Part shown: positions 38,178-47,211 of the stretch, one piece after another
Layout of the letters: each line of letters starts with the position of its first letter
How positions within the stretch are numbered: the stretch's first letter is position 1
Assembly: GCF_018968705.1 (NCBI RefSeq)
Contig: NZ_CP076668.1
Span: forward strand, 1,926,001-1,990,000
DNA from: Pseudomonas lijiangensis
Lineage (GTDB): Bacteria > Pseudomonadota > Gammaproteobacteria > Pseudomonadales > Pseudomonadaceae
Reading direction: 5' to 3'
DNA length: 64,000 nucleotides
The notes under the pieces: model-generated
Databases searched by the model: none
The model's input: only the letters and a program-made list of their open reading frames with translations
Told to the model about the DNA's origin: nothing
Position numbers and translations under genes: made by a program

Positions 38178-38879
38178 TCAGAGGTCCTTGAGCGTGCGCT
38201 TTTCAATGCGCTTCTCGAAGGTGCCCTGAATCACGCGATCGACATAAATCCCGGGGGTATGAATCTGGCTTGGGAGCAGCACGCCCGGCTCGACGATTTC
38301 CTCGACTTCGACCACCGTGATCCGGCCCGCCGTGGCGACCACCGGATTGAAGTTCTGCGCGGTATGACGATAGATGACGTTGCCGAAGTGGTCGGCTTTC
38401 CAGCCTCGCACCAGGGCGAAGTCGCCGGTAATGGCTTCTTCCAGAATGACATTGCGCCCGTTGAACTGGCGGGTTTCCTTGCCTTCGGCAACCGGGGTGC
38501 CGTAGCCGGTGGCGGTGTAGAACGCGGGGATGCCGGCACCGCCTGCGCGGAGTTTTTCTGCCAGGGTGCCCTGGGGCGTGAGTTCGACTTCCAGTTCGCC
38601 GCTGAGCAACTGCCGCTCGAACAGCGCGTTTTCGCCGACATAGGAGGAAATCATTTTTCGGATCTGGTGATCTTCCAGCAGGATGCCCAGGCCGAAACCG
38701 TCGACGCCGCAGTTGTTGGAAACCACCGTCAGGCCTTTGATGCCCATGCGCTTGATCTGCGCAATGAGGTTTTCCGGGATGCCACACAGACCGAAGCCGC
38801 CGCACAACACCGTCATGTCGTCGGTCAGGCCGGCAAGGGCCTCTTCATAGGTCGCGACACGTTTATCGAGTCCAGCCAT
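38178..38879 (-). CDS. scoA: 3-oxoacid CoA-transferase subunit A
   Basis: A 233-residue alpha subunit with the CoA-binding signature [16 protein letters not shown] and the motif [35 protein letters not shown] typical of AtoD/ScoA/PcaI. It is the first gene of the scoA-scoB-atoE unit, with its promoter in the 114-bp gap shared with a divergent LysR gene. It forms the heteromeric enzyme with ScoB in the cytoplasm. Confidence 0.93.
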   Translation of the reverse strand: MAGLDKRVATYEEALAGLTDDMTVLCGGFGLCGIPENLIAQIKRMGIKGLTVVSNNCGVDGFGLGILLEDHQIRKMISSYVGENALFERQLLSGELEVELTPQGTLAEKLRAGGAGIPAFYTATGYGTPVAEGKETRQFNGRNVILEEAITGDFALVRGWKADHFGNVIYRHTAQNFNPVVATAGRITVVEVEEIVEPGVLLPSQIHTPGIYVDRVIQGTFEKRIEKRTLKDL

Positions 38880-38993
38880 GATGATTCGCCTTTTTTATTG
38901 TTGATCGTCAAGGACCGTTGTACTGCATCTTCTCTCTCGCTCAGTGATTTGTTAATTTTGTTTTTCTGATGAATTGATAAGAAAAGCAAATAT

Positions 38994-39902
38994 ATGAATG
39001 TCAAACAGCTTCGGGCGTTTCTGGCGGTTGCCCAATGCCTGAGCTTTGCCCAGGCCGGCGAGCGACTGCATCTGTCGCAGCCGGCCCTGAGCCTGACCAT
39101 CAAGAGCCTGGAGGATGACCTCGGCGGACAGTTGCTCACGCGCACCACGCGCACGGTCAGCCTGACTCCGGAAGGCGAAATCCTGTTGCCACTGGCGCGC
39201 CAGCTGCTGGCCGACTGGGACAACACCGAAGAACTGCTGCGCCAGCGCTTCACGCTGCAGATGGGCAAAGTGTCGGTGGCGGCGATGCCTTCGTTTGCAG
39301 GCAATCTGTTGCCGGGCGCATTGAAGGTCTTTCGCGGGCTTTACCCACGGGTCAACGTGGCGGTGCATGACGTGATCAACGAGCAGGTGGTGGAAATGGT
39401 GCGCCATCGCCGGGTCGAACTGGGGATCGGTTTCGAGCCCGAATCGAGCAATTCGCTGGTCTTCACGCCGTTTTACATGGACCGTTTTGTCGCCGTGGTC
39501 GCAGCGGATTCGCCACTGGCCCGGCGCAAGCAACTGACCTGGCACGAGCTGTTGCGCGAGGATTTCATCGCACTGCAACGCCCGTCGGCCGTGCGCCTGC
39601 TGTTGGAGGAGGCGATTGCAACGCAACACGGCAAGCTTTCGGTGGCGTTCGAGAGCCATCAGTTGTCCACCATCGGCCGCATGGTCGCCAATGGCCTGGG
39701 CGTCAGTGCAGTACCTGCGTTATGCATCCAGCAGATGCAGGAACTGGGTGCCCGCTGCATTGCTCTGGTCGAGCCGCGTATCGAAAGGCGCATTGGCCTG
39801 ATGATGCTGGCCGATCACAAACTCTCTGCAGCGGCCCATGCGCTGCGCGAGGTATTGATCCAGCACGCCGAAAAAGTCGATAGCCACTATCACGACGGAT
39901 GA
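38994..39902 (+). CDS. LysR-family regulator, likely of the sco-ato operon
   Basis: A 302-residue LysR protein with the standard HTH at residues 2-60 (MNVKQLRAFLAVAQCLSFAQAGERLHLSQPALSLTIKSLEDDLGGQLLTRTTR) and a periplasmic-binding-like sensor domain from about residue 90. It is divergent from scoA with a 114-bp AT-rich spacer, the usual position for regulating a neighbour operon. The spacer on its side contains no strong Shine-Dalgarno sequence (AAGAAAAG only). The inducer is unknown, probably an acyl or keto acid. Confidence 0.88.
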   Translation: MNVKQLRAFLAVAQCLSFAQAGERLHLSQPALSLTIKSLEDDLGGQLLTRTTRTVSLTPEGEILLPLARQLLADWDNTEELLRQRFTLQMGKVSVAAMPSFAGNLLPGALKVFRGLYPRVNVAVHDVINEQVVEMVRHRRVELGIGFEPESSNSLVFTPFYMDRFVAVVAADSPLARRKQLTWHELLREDFIALQRPSAVRLLLEEAIATQHGKLSVAFESHQLSTIGRMVANGLGVSAVPALCIQQMQELGARCIALVEPRIERRIGLMMLADHKLSAAAHALREVLIQHAEKVDSHYHDG

Positions 39903-39970
39903 TTTCTGCCTGAGGGAGCCGGGGATTAACCTTTGTTCATTTCCCAAAGCGAGTCAGTCTGGAGGCTCCC

Positions 39971-40252
39971 ATGAATCATATTTTTGCTCTTGGTCTTGTC
40001 GTGTTCTTCAGCGCTGTGCTGCTGGGCGGCTGCTCCACTCATCACTCGGTCGAGTTGCGTCCCTATACCGCCGAGGAAACTCATCAACTGGCACTGGAAG
40101 ACCTGAACCGCCGCGGTCTGTCGTTCGACGAGTATCAGGCGCGCAAGGCGCAACTGATGGCTGATCCGTCCATTCAACAGGTTCGCGAGTTTGATAAAAC
40201 CGGTGAAGTGAGCGTTGATCGTGGAACCTTGCTGGAAGGCGGTCGCGGCTGA
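39971..40252 (+). CDS. Small lipoprotein
   Basis: A 93-residue protein with a lipoprotein signal peptide and lipobox LLGGC (C21). The mature part is short, polar and helical (LRPYTAEETHQLALEDLNRRGLSFDEYQARKAQLM), with an end resembling SHOCT-like helices. GGAGG lies 6 nt before the ATG. It is monocistronic on the plus strand. It should be anchored to the outer membrane, since Ser follows the Cys rather than Asp. Its function is unknown. Confidence 0.75.
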   Translation: MNHIFALGLVVFFSAVLLGGCSTHHSVELRPYTAEETHQLALEDLNRRGLSFDEYQARKAQLMADPSIQQVREFDKTGEVSVDRGTLLEGGRG

Positions 40253-40386
40253 AAGCGGCTTAACAATTTTACAAAAAACGATTTTTTATAAAACTGTACC
40301 GGTAAAAGTTTCCCCCACTGTCCGTGTGTTTGCAGGTGATGCTCCGCTAGGGTGAGCGCCTGACTTACCCTCTTCTGGACAGTGCG

Positions 40387-40995
40387 ATGTTCCTCTCTTT
40401 CGATCTGCTGCTGGCTTTCGCATTGTTTGCGTTTGTCGCCTCCGTGACACCAGGCCCCAACAATACGATGCTGCTGGCATCGGGGGTGAACTTCGGTTTC
40501 CAACGTACCCTCCCGCATATGGCGGGGATCAGTATCGGCTTTTTCGTGCTGATATTGTCGGTGGGCTTTGGCCTGGGCGGTCTGTTCAAGACCTGGCCTG
40601 TGCTCTACACCATTCTGCGTTATGTGGGCGCGGCCTATTTGCTGTATCTGGCCTGGAAAATCGCCACTTCGGGTCCAGCTTCAGATTCCACGGAGCAGCG
40701 CGGCGACCCCTTGGGCTTTCTCCCGGCGGCGTTGTTCCAGTGGGTCAATCCCAAGGCCTGGGTGATGGCGATTGGCGCGATCAGCACCTACACGCCGGTG
40801 GAAGGGTATTTCATCAATGTGCTGGTCATCGCGTCGGTATTCGCCCTGATCGGCTTGCCGTGCGTCTGCATCTGGGCCGGGTTCGGCAGTTTGCTGCGCA
40901 ACGTCTTGCGCGACCCTCTGAAGCTGCGGATCTTCAATGGCGTGATGGCGGTTTTGCTGGTGGTGTCGCTGTATCCGCTGGTGCTTGAGCACTAG
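40387..40995 (+). CDS. LysE/RhtB-family exporter
   Basis: A 202-residue inner-membrane protein with six predicted helices and the LysE/RhtB motif FVASVTPGPNNTMLLASGVNFGF near the N-terminus. FQWVNPKAWVMAIGAISTY is the conserved central segment. Members export amino acids such as lysine, threonine or homoserine; the substrate is not deducible. It is single on the plus strand and its end is followed by a perfect palindromic repeat. Confidence 0.88.
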   Translation: MFLSFDLLLAFALFAFVASVTPGPNNTMLLASGVNFGFQRTLPHMAGISIGFFVLILSVGFGLGGLFKTWPVLYTILRYVGAAYLLYLAWKIATSGPASDSTEQRGDPLGFLPAALFQWVNPKAWVMAIGAISTYTPVEGYFINVLVIASVFALIGLPCVCIWAGFGSLLRNVLRDPLKLRIFNGVMAVLLVVSLYPLVLEH

Positions 40996-41035
40996 TTTTT
41001 TGTGGGAGACTTGAAAAAGTCATTGTCTGGAGTTG

Positions 41036-41094
41036 TTCGCGAATGAATTCGCTCCCACAGGTTTTATGTGTGTAGGAGCGAATTCATTCGCGAA
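41036..41094. repeat. Palindromic repeat with perfect 20-bp arms
   Basis: TTCGCGAATGAATTCGCTCC at 41036-41055 and its exact inverted copy at 41075-41094 leave a 19-base loop. It shares its arm with elements at 24822 and 29340. It lies between convergent genes (the LysE exporter and the FMN reductase) and may act as a transcript end for both. Confidence 0.85.
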
Positions 41095-41102
41095 GAGGGA
41101 CC

Positions 41103-41684
41103 TTACAACGCCAATTGCAAATGCCCGCCTTGCTGTTTTCTGCGCGCCTGAAGCCGATGCTGCAACCCCAGCAGGAAATGTTCCAGCCCTTCACGCAGGC
41201 GTTCGGTGAGAATTTCATCCAGCTCACCGCCCAGTTCGTTATCGCTGTAACTGATCTGGGTATCGATGGCGAAGATACCGTGCAGCACTTCCTGTGATTT
41301 CAGCGCAGAAAGCACCGGTTTGAGGGCGTAATCCACGGCCAGCATATGGGCGATGCTGCCGCCGGTGGCCAATGGCAGCACCACTTTGCCGAGCAGGGCG
41401 CGCTCGGGAAGCAGGTCCAGCAGAGTTTTGAGGGCGCCGGAGAACGAAGCCTTGTAGACCGGCGTGCCGATCAGCAGGCCGTCGGCCTGGCGGACGGCTT
41501 CGATGAAGTCCTGGACCTGAGGGCTGTCGAACTGGGCGAAGAGCAGGTCTTCGGCCTTGAAGTCACGAATGCGCAGCGTCGTGACATTGACGCCCTGGTT
41601 TTCCAGCCAGCGACTGGCATGGGCCAGAACAACGCCGGAGCGGGATTTGGGGGAGGGGCTGCCTGAAAGCGAAACGACCAACAT
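41103..41684 (-). CDS. msuE: NAD(P)H-dependent FMN reductase, MsuE/SsuE type
   Basis: A 193-residue flavodoxin-like reductase: [25 protein letters not shown] binds the FMN phosphate, and [25 protein letters not shown] is the conserved flavin-contact segment. Such reductases supply FMNH2 to SsuD/MsuD monooxygenases. The start at 41684 has AAGGAA 7 nt upstream; 100 in-frame codons before it run through non-coding sequence. It is placed 17 kb from the msuD-sfnR pair and not in an ssu operon, so the partner is inferred. An AT-rich stretch upstream (41740-41780) should hold its promoter. Confidence 0.8.
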   Translation of the reverse strand: MLVVSLSGSPSPKSRSGVVLAHASRWLENQGVNVTTLRIRDFKAEDLLFAQFDSPQVQDFIEAVRQADGLLIGTPVYKASFSGALKTLLDLLPERALLGKVVLPLATGGSIAHMLAVDYALKPVLSALKSQEVLHGIFAIDTQISYSDNELGGELDEILTERLREGLEHFLLGLQHRLQARRKQQGGHLQLAL

Positions 41685-41865
41685 GCTGAATTCCTTGCGA
41701 TAAGCGTAAACCTGCAAAGCAGCATGTGTGCCAGCCTCGTATTTTTCACAAGCTATTGAAAATAAAGGCTTTATTTTAAAGTCGAGTCTGGGACTGCAAA
41801 TGCCTGGTGCTGAATCGGCAGGCAAGTGCTGATCCACTGTTGCTGGGCAGACACTTTCGGCGGGC

Positions 41866-41897
41866 AAAAAAATCCCCGCACCGGTCAGTGCAGGGAT
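41866..41897 (-). terminator. Rho-independent terminator of the exopolysaccharide operon
   Basis: On the minus strand ATCCCTGCAC and GTGCGGGGAT pair (one T-G wobble) around a 6-base loop, followed by a run of T (AAAAAAA on the plus strand at 41866-41872). It starts 14 nt after the wza stop. Confidence 0.9.
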
Positions 41898-41911
41898 GTT
41901 TTGTGGCGGGT

Positions 41912-43000
41912 TCAGTTGGTGAAGGCTGCGCCTGTCTGGACCACGCTGGCCGAGCCGAGCAATTGACTGATGAACCGGCTCCATCGCGTGATGTTGGCAG
42001 GTCCCACGAACACCACGTCCTGAGCCCGCAGTTCAAACTGGCCGGCCAGCAGGTAGGCGGTAGGTTTTTTGGCATTGAGGTGATAGACCGTGGACGCCGC
42101 ATTGGCCTGGTTCTCTGCACCACGAATCACATACACCGCGTCGCCATCGGCACTTTCCGGGCTCAGGCCACCGGAGCTGCCGAGGGCTTCGAGCAACGTC
42201 ACGCTGGTGGTGCCGAAGGAAATGACCTGCGGGTTACGCACTTCGCCCAACACGTAGATCTTGTTCTTGGAGTTGCTGTTGAGGTGCAGGTAGTCGCCAT
42301 CCTTGAGGAATATCTTGCTCAGTTGCGAGCCCTGCCGGTTGAGCGAGTCGATATCGATCAGGTAGTCCCGACCGTCTCGCCTGAGGCTCAGTCCCGCAAG
42401 GTTGGCATCGGTCAGATCGATACCGGCGGTGCTGACGGCCTGCACCAGGCTCAAGGGAATATTGGTGATCGATTGCGGGCCGGGGGTCTTGAATGAACCC
42501 GATAGCAGGACGCGCTGGCTGTTGTAGCGCAGCACTTTCACGTCCACCTTGACCTCGGTGTATTGCGGTGCCAGCCCCATGCGCAGTTGTTCGCGAATCT
42601 GGCTGACTGTCTTGCCCCCAGCCCTGATCCGGCCGACATAGGGGAAGAACAGCGTGCCGTCGCTCAGCACTTCCCGCGTGTTGGCGTCCAGTTGGTCCTG
42701 TGAGCCCGGTGCCGTCAGTTCGGGATGCTCGAAGACCGTGACCAGCAGAGTGTCGCCCGGGCCGACCGTATATTCAGGGGTTTTGTAATTCAGCAGCTCA
42801 GGGGGCAGAGCCACCGCATTGGAAGCGATGCGTTGTTGCTGTTGTTGCAGGCTCTGGGGAGTGATGTTGACCAATTGAGCCTTGGGACCATCCGGATCAT
42901 CAGCCGTGACGTCCTCTGAAGTCATGTGCTGGCCGGGGGCAAACACACATCCCTGCAGTATCAGACCGCAGAGCATCATAACAACCAGGTTTCTATTCAT
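41912..43000 (-). CDS. wza: Polysaccharide export outer-membrane lipoprotein, Wza family
   Basis: A 362-residue outer-membrane export protein. It has a lipoprotein signal (LCGLILQGC, Cys18), a Poly_export domain (about 70-165: [47 protein letters not shown]) and SLBB domains after about residue 170 ([36 protein letters not shown]), ending in an amphipathic helix. It would form the octameric translocon through which the polymer leaves the cell, working with Wzc. AAGGAA precedes the ATG. It is the last gene before the terminator, so it depends on complete transcription of the 17.6-kb operon. Confidence 0.92.
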   Translation of the reverse strand: MNRNLVVMMLCGLILQGCVFAPGQHMTSEDVTADDPDGPKAQLVNITPQSLQQQQQRIASNAVALPPELLNYKTPEYTVGPGDTLLVTVFEHPELTAPGSQDQLDANTREVLSDGTLFFPYVGRIRAGGKTVSQIREQLRMGLAPQYTEVKVDVKVLRYNSQRVLLSGSFKTPGPQSITNIPLSLVQAVSTAGIDLTDANLAGLSLRRDGRDYLIDIDSLNRQGSQLSKIFLKDGDYLHLNSNSKNKIYVLGEVRNPQVISFGTTSVTLLEALGSSGGLSPESADGDAVYVIRGAENQANAASTVYHLNAKKPTAYLLAGQFELRAQDVVFVGPANITRWSRFISQLLGSASVVQTGAAFTN

Positions 43001-43163
43001 ATGAGAGTTCCTTGCTGACGGTGCGTCAGGCACCACGATGATTTCATTGCTTCCCTGTTCCACATGTCGCTGCGGCTTGATGTCTTGTGCGCGCACATAC
43101 CTCCCTCCGGCGTCGGGTGCCCGGAATCCTGTGTTTCGTTTGGGGTGAGGACTGTCGAGTCAG

Positions 43164-44576
43164 TCAGAAGGCGTTCTTGTTGAGAAAGCCTTTGAACAGG
43201 GTCAACAGGATGATTTTGAGATCCAGCCAGACTGACCAGTGCTCGATGTATTCAAGGTCGAACTCGACACGCTTCTGCATCTTGTCCAGCGTGTCGGTTT
43301 CGCCACGCCAGCCATTGATCTGTGCCCAGCCTGTGATCCCCGGCTTGACCTTGTGCCGCAACATGTAGCCGCTGACCTGTTTGCGGTATTGCTCGTTGTG
43401 CGCCACGGCATGGGGGCGCGGGCCGACGATGGACATGTCGCCGCGCAGCACATTGAGAAACTGCGGCAGTTCATCCAGGGATGTCCGGCGCAGAAAAGCC
43501 CCCAGCGGCGTGATGCGCGTATCGTTGCGCGTTGCCTGACGTACCTCGGAGCCGTTTTCCTGAACATTCATGCTGCGGAATTTCCAGACCATGATCGGTC
43601 GTCCGTCCAGGCCGTAACGTCGCTGGCGAAACAGCACCGGGCCTTGTGACGTCAGCTTGATTGCAAGGGCGATCAGCAGCATGGGCAAGGCGATCAGCAA
43701 CAGAATCAGGACTGACAGCACAATGTCCTCGGCCCGTTTGACCAGGCTCCAGGCGCCATCCATGGGTGAGTCGAAAATGCTGATACTGGCCAGGCCATTG
43801 ATGCTTTCGCTGCGGGCATGCAGCAGCTCGAACATGAAAATGTCCGGGATCAGGTACACCGACGCCGTGGTGTCACTGAGCCCCGTGATCAGTTCACGCA
43901 GGTAGGGTTCGCCGCTGAATGCCAGGGTGATGTAGACCTTGTCGACCTTGCCTGCCCGGGCGTCGTCGATCAGTTGTTCGAGATTGCCCAGCACCGGCAC
44001 ATGATGACCGTTGCTGTTGAGCTCCATCTGCATGGGTTGCGAGTCGTAGAAGCCCAGCAGATTCAGGCCCATCCACGGCGCGCTGGAAATGGACTGCGCC
44101 AGCCGGGCACCGACCTGGCCGGTGCCGACAATCGCGACCCGCCTTGTATTGAAACCGTGACGCCGCAAACCATGCAGGATCCGGCGAATCAGCAGCCGAT
44201 AGCCACACAGGGCTGCCAGTACCAGCGCGAACCAGGTCATGTGGCTGTTATCGGGCATCCGCAAGCTGCTGAACAGCAGGTAGTCCACTGACAGCAGAAT
44301 GACGAAGGTCAGGGCCCAGTAATTGAAGACCTTGGCCAGCTCGCGCAGGATGCGTTCGCCACGCCATGAGCCATAGAGCTGATGGAATTCGCTCAGCCAA
44401 TGGAAAACCAGTACGGCAAGAATGATCTGGAACCAGATTTCGGCGGTGCTGGCTGCCGGTTGGTGCTGACTCTGCCAATAGCCGATCAGCACAATGATGG
44501 TCAGGTCCAGCAGGCGATGGGCCACTGACAAGGCTGATTGATGGGCGTGCAGGATGCCGCGGACTGGGGTGCGCAT
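43164..44576 (-). CDS. wcaJ: Undecaprenyl-phosphate sugar phosphotransferase (WcaJ/WbaP type)
   Basis: A 470-residue initiating transferase that loads a hexose-1-phosphate on undecaprenyl phosphate in the inner membrane. It has about four N-terminal helices, a CoA-binding-like soluble domain (RRVAIVGTGQVGARLAQSI), another helix near residue 285, and the catalytic Bac_transf domain (VWKFRSMN; DELPQFLNVLRGDMSIVGPRPHAVAHNEQY; KPGITGWAQINGWRGETD). The full-length arrangement points to a glucose-1-phosphate type, but galactose cannot be excluded. The start codon has only a weak Shine-Dalgarno. Confidence 0.92.
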   Translation of the reverse strand: MRTPVRGILHAHQSALSVAHRLLDLTIIVLIGYWQSQHQPAASTAEIWFQIILAVLVFHWLSEFHQLYGSWRGERILRELAKVFNYWALTFVILLSVDYLLFSSLRMPDNSHMTWFALVLAALCGYRLLIRRILHGLRRHGFNTRRVAIVGTGQVGARLAQSISSAPWMGLNLLGFYDSQPMQMELNSNGHHVPVLGNLEQLIDDARAGKVDKVYITLAFSGEPYLRELITGLSDTTASVYLIPDIFMFELLHARSESINGLASISIFDSPMDGAWSLVKRAEDIVLSVLILLLIALPMLLIALAIKLTSQGPVLFRQRRYGLDGRPIMVWKFRSMNVQENGSEVRQATRNDTRITPLGAFLRRTSLDELPQFLNVLRGDMSIVGPRPHAVAHNEQYRKQVSGYMLRHKVKPGITGWAQINGWRGETDTLDKMQKRVEFDLEYIEHWSVWLDLKIILLTLFKGFLNKNAF

Positions 44577-44588
44577 TCAGGGGCTCGC

Positions 44589-45815
44589 TCAAACGGATTC
44601 GGTTGGAACGACTCGGGACGACACTTCGTTGTTGATCCGGCTCGGGCTGTCTGGATTCAGCCAGAGCCGGGTCGGCAGGTGGGTCAGGTGCGTGGCGCTC
44701 ATGCGGCTCTCGACGAAGGAGCGGATTTCCTGCTCGAAGCGCCGCACCGAAAACCGTTCGGCATTGGCCCGGCAGGCCTGGGCACTGATGAGCGATTGCG
44801 CGGATTCGAACTCACTGATGGCCGCGATCAGCGAAGCCACGTTCTGCTGCCTGTAGAACACGCCGGTGGGCTGTGGGTGATCCAGCCCGTGAACGGTTTC
44901 CAGCACGCCTCCCTTGCCGAAGGCAATCACCGGCGTGCCGCAGGCCTGGGCTTCCACCGGGCTGATTCCGAAATCCTCTTCTGCCGCGAACACGAAAGCC
45001 CTGGCGGCGCGCATGTGTTCAAGCAGCACCGCTGCCGACTGAAAACCCAGCAGCCGAACGTTGGGTGCCTTGCTGGCAATGGCCTGGGCCTTGGCCATGT
45101 CCGGGCCATCGCCCACCACCACCAGTTGCTTGTCCGGCATGGCGGCAAAGGCTTCGATGATCATCGGCAGGCGCTTGTAAGGCACCATGCGTGAGGCGGT
45201 GAAGTAATAGTTCTGCCGGGGACCTTCCTGGAAGGTGAAGTTCTGGGTGTCCACCGGCGGGTAGATCACCGTGGATTCACGGCGGTAAGCCTTGCAGATC
45301 CTCGCGCCAATGAAGCGCGAGTTGGCGATGAAATCATCGACGCCGGTGGAGGTGCGCTGATCCCACAGGCGCATGTAATGCAGCACCAGCCGCGCCAGCT
45401 TGCCCTTGAGGCCCTTGTCCAGGCCCGACTCGCGCAGGTATTGATGCTGCAGGTCCCAGGCATAGCGAATAGGCGAGTGGACATAGCTGACATGCAACTG
45501 GTCAGGGCCGGTGAGCACGCCCTTGGCCACGGCATGGCTGCTGCTGATGACCAGGTCGTAGCCGGACAGATCCAGTTGCTCGATGGCCAGTGGCATCAAC
45601 GGCAGGTAGCGCTGATAGCGGGTTCTGGCGCCCGGCAGGTTCTGGATAAAGGTGGTCGTGGCGACCTTGCCACCCAGATGGGCGCGATCTTCGTCGCTGA
45701 GAAAGTCGATGACCGCAAACAGATCCGCTTCGGGCCAGATATTGATCAGTGAAGCCAGCACGCGCTCGGCACCGGCATAGGTCACCAGCCAGTCGTGGAC
45801 GATAGCAATTCTCAT
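44589..45815 (-). CDS. Glycosyltransferase family 4
   Basis: A 408-residue GT-B glycosyltransferase. The N-terminal domain begins MRIAIVHDWLVTYAGAERVL, with YVHSPIRYAWDLQHQYL in the middle; the C-terminal GT1-type domain has VVVGDGPDM and the E-x7-E motif FAAEEDFGISPVEAQACGTPVIAFGKGG. The sequence resembles mannosyl- and related transferases from EPS loci. It should add one sugar to the lipid-linked repeat unit at the cytoplasmic face. AAGGAA precedes the start. Sugar and linkage are unknown. Confidence 0.88.
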   Translation of the reverse strand: MRIAIVHDWLVTYAGAERVLASLINIWPEADLFAVIDFLSDEDRAHLGGKVATTTFIQNLPGARTRYQRYLPLMPLAIEQLDLSGYDLVISSSHAVAKGVLTGPDQLHVSYVHSPIRYAWDLQHQYLRESGLDKGLKGKLARLVLHYMRLWDQRTSTGVDDFIANSRFIGARICKAYRRESTVIYPPVDTQNFTFQEGPRQNYYFTASRMVPYKRLPMIIEAFAAMPDKQLVVVGDGPDMAKAQAIASKAPNVRLLGFQSAAVLLEHMRAARAFVFAAEEDFGISPVEAQACGTPVIAFGKGGVLETVHGLDHPQPTGVFYRQQNVASLIAAISEFESAQSLISAQACRANAERFSVRRFEQEIRSFVESRMSATHLTHLPTRLWLNPDSPSRINNEVSSRVVPTESV

Positions 45816-45892
45816 GGAGATTCCTTGCTCTGTAGCTCGCTCTACTTCAGGCGCAGGCTGATCGCGTCTTGGCGTGGCCGTTCTGTTGAGAT

Positions 45893-47008
45893 TCAGTTTT
45901 TCCCCGAAGGGGTTTCCGGCACGGGGCGGGTATTGGCAGCGTGTTGAGGTGATGAGCCCAGAAGGGCATCGATGCGTTGTGACAGGCGTATGGCCGAGCT
46001 TTCCCAGGAAAAGCGCGTCACGTTGTTCAGGCCGTGCGTGCGCAATGCCTTGCGCAACGGTTCATCGATCAGCACCCGCTGCATGGCTGCAGCCATGTGG
46101 CTGACATCCAGAGGGTCGAAATACAGGGCGCTGGATTGCAGCACTTCGGGGATAGAGGCCGCATTGGCCGCCAGCACCGGGCAACCGCAGGCCTGGGCTT
46201 CCAGTGGCGGAATGCCGAAGCCTTCGTACAGTGAAGGGAACACGAAGGCCGTGGCGCCCTGGTACTGCCTGATCAGCTCGGCATCGCTGAGGCGTCCCAG
46301 AAAGCGTATCCGCGGGTCCCGGCAGGCCAGGCGTTGCAGGTCCGGGTCTGCAAAGACCCCGTGGGCGCCGCCGACGATGTGCAACTGGACATCTTCATGC
46401 CCGCGCAGGCTCATGAAAGCCTGGATCATCCGGTGGAAGTTTTTGTGCGCGCTTGGGGATGACACGGCCAGCAGGTATTTCCCGCTATCTTGCGCAGGAG
46501 GCTGAGGCATGAAGGCGTCGCTGACGGCGGCGGGCAGAACCAGAACCTTTTTTTCCGGGAAACCGTAGAACCGGGAAATCTCGCCTCTGGAAAAACTGCT
46601 GCTGGTCACAAGCGTTTTGATCCGCGAGAGCAGGAGCGGCGTGATGATCCGGTAAACGGTCCTGAAGGTTCGTGTGTAACTCTGCGGGAAGCGTGCATAG
46701 GTAATGTCGTGATGGGTCGCAATCTGATTGCTGTAAAAAACCGGGCCGGTGCTGCAGGTCGACAGCAGCAGCGGGCTGCCCTGGCGACGCAGGTACAGTG
46801 GCAGGTCGATTTGTTCCCACAGGTGACCGCTATTGCGTCCGATGCAGCGCACCTCCAGCGCCCTGGCGCTTTCATGGCGCTTGATCCCGTGGGGCGCGAC
46901 AAAAACCAGGTCGTTGCGTATCTCCTTGAGTGCAAGGCATAACTGCTCTGCGAAGCGCTGGACCCCGCCTATTTCCTGGGTAAGAAACCGGGCATTGATA
47001 AAGATCAT
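45893..47008 (-). CDS. Glycosyltransferase family 4
   Basis: A 371-residue GT4 enzyme with opening MIFINARFLTQEIGGVQRFAEQL and the C-terminal nucleotide-sugar site SLYEGFGIPPLEAQACGCPVLAANAASIPEVLQ. The start at 47008 is chosen because AGGA lies 8 nt upstream; two earlier in-frame starts have no ribosome site. Members that begin with INARFLTQ are often mannosyl- or rhamnosyltransferases. It lies just downstream of one copy of the 115-bp dispersed repeat, on the other side of which the glycosidase module begins. Confidence 0.87.
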   Translation of the reverse strand: MIFINARFLTQEIGGVQRFAEQLCLALKEIRNDLVFVAPHGIKRHESARALEVRCIGRNSGHLWEQIDLPLYLRRQGSPLLLSTCSTGPVFYSNQIATHHDITYARFPQSYTRTFRTVYRIITPLLLSRIKTLVTSSSFSRGEISRFYGFPEKKVLVLPAAVSDAFMPQPPAQDSGKYLLAVSSPSAHKNFHRMIQAFMSLRGHEDVQLHIVGGAHGVFADPDLQRLACRDPRIRFLGRLSDAELIRQYQGATAFVFPSLYEGFGIPPLEAQACGCPVLAANAASIPEVLQSSALYFDPLDVSHMAAAMQRVLIDEPLRKALRTHGLNNVTRFSWESSAIRLSQRIDALLGSSPQHAANTRPVPETPSGKN

Positions 47009-47062
47009 TAAGTGCATCCTGCAAGGTAGTGGGTGGTGTGTGTTCGCTTGACGCACTGACGC

Positions 47063-47176
47063 TGATCAGTTGAGGTACAAACAAAACCTGTAGGAGGCAG
47101 CTTGCTGGCGAAAAAGGCCTGAAAACCGGCAGATATGCTGAGGCTGAAGAAGTCGCCAGCAAGCTGTCTCCCACAA
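47063..47176. repeat. 115-bp palindromic repeat, copy 1
   Basis: GGAGGCAGCTTGCTGGCGA at 47093-47111 and TCGCCAGCAAGCTGTCTCC at 47153-47171 form a near-perfect long stem, with AAAAAGGCCTGAAA in the loop. The flank GTACAAACAAAAC and the loop are shared with copy 2 at 50868-50988 in the same orientation. The two copies bracket three genes of the exopolysaccharide operon. Confidence 0.85.
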
Positions 47177-47211
47177 GGTGATTTATCGCTTTAACTGATC
47201 GACATGTCGCT

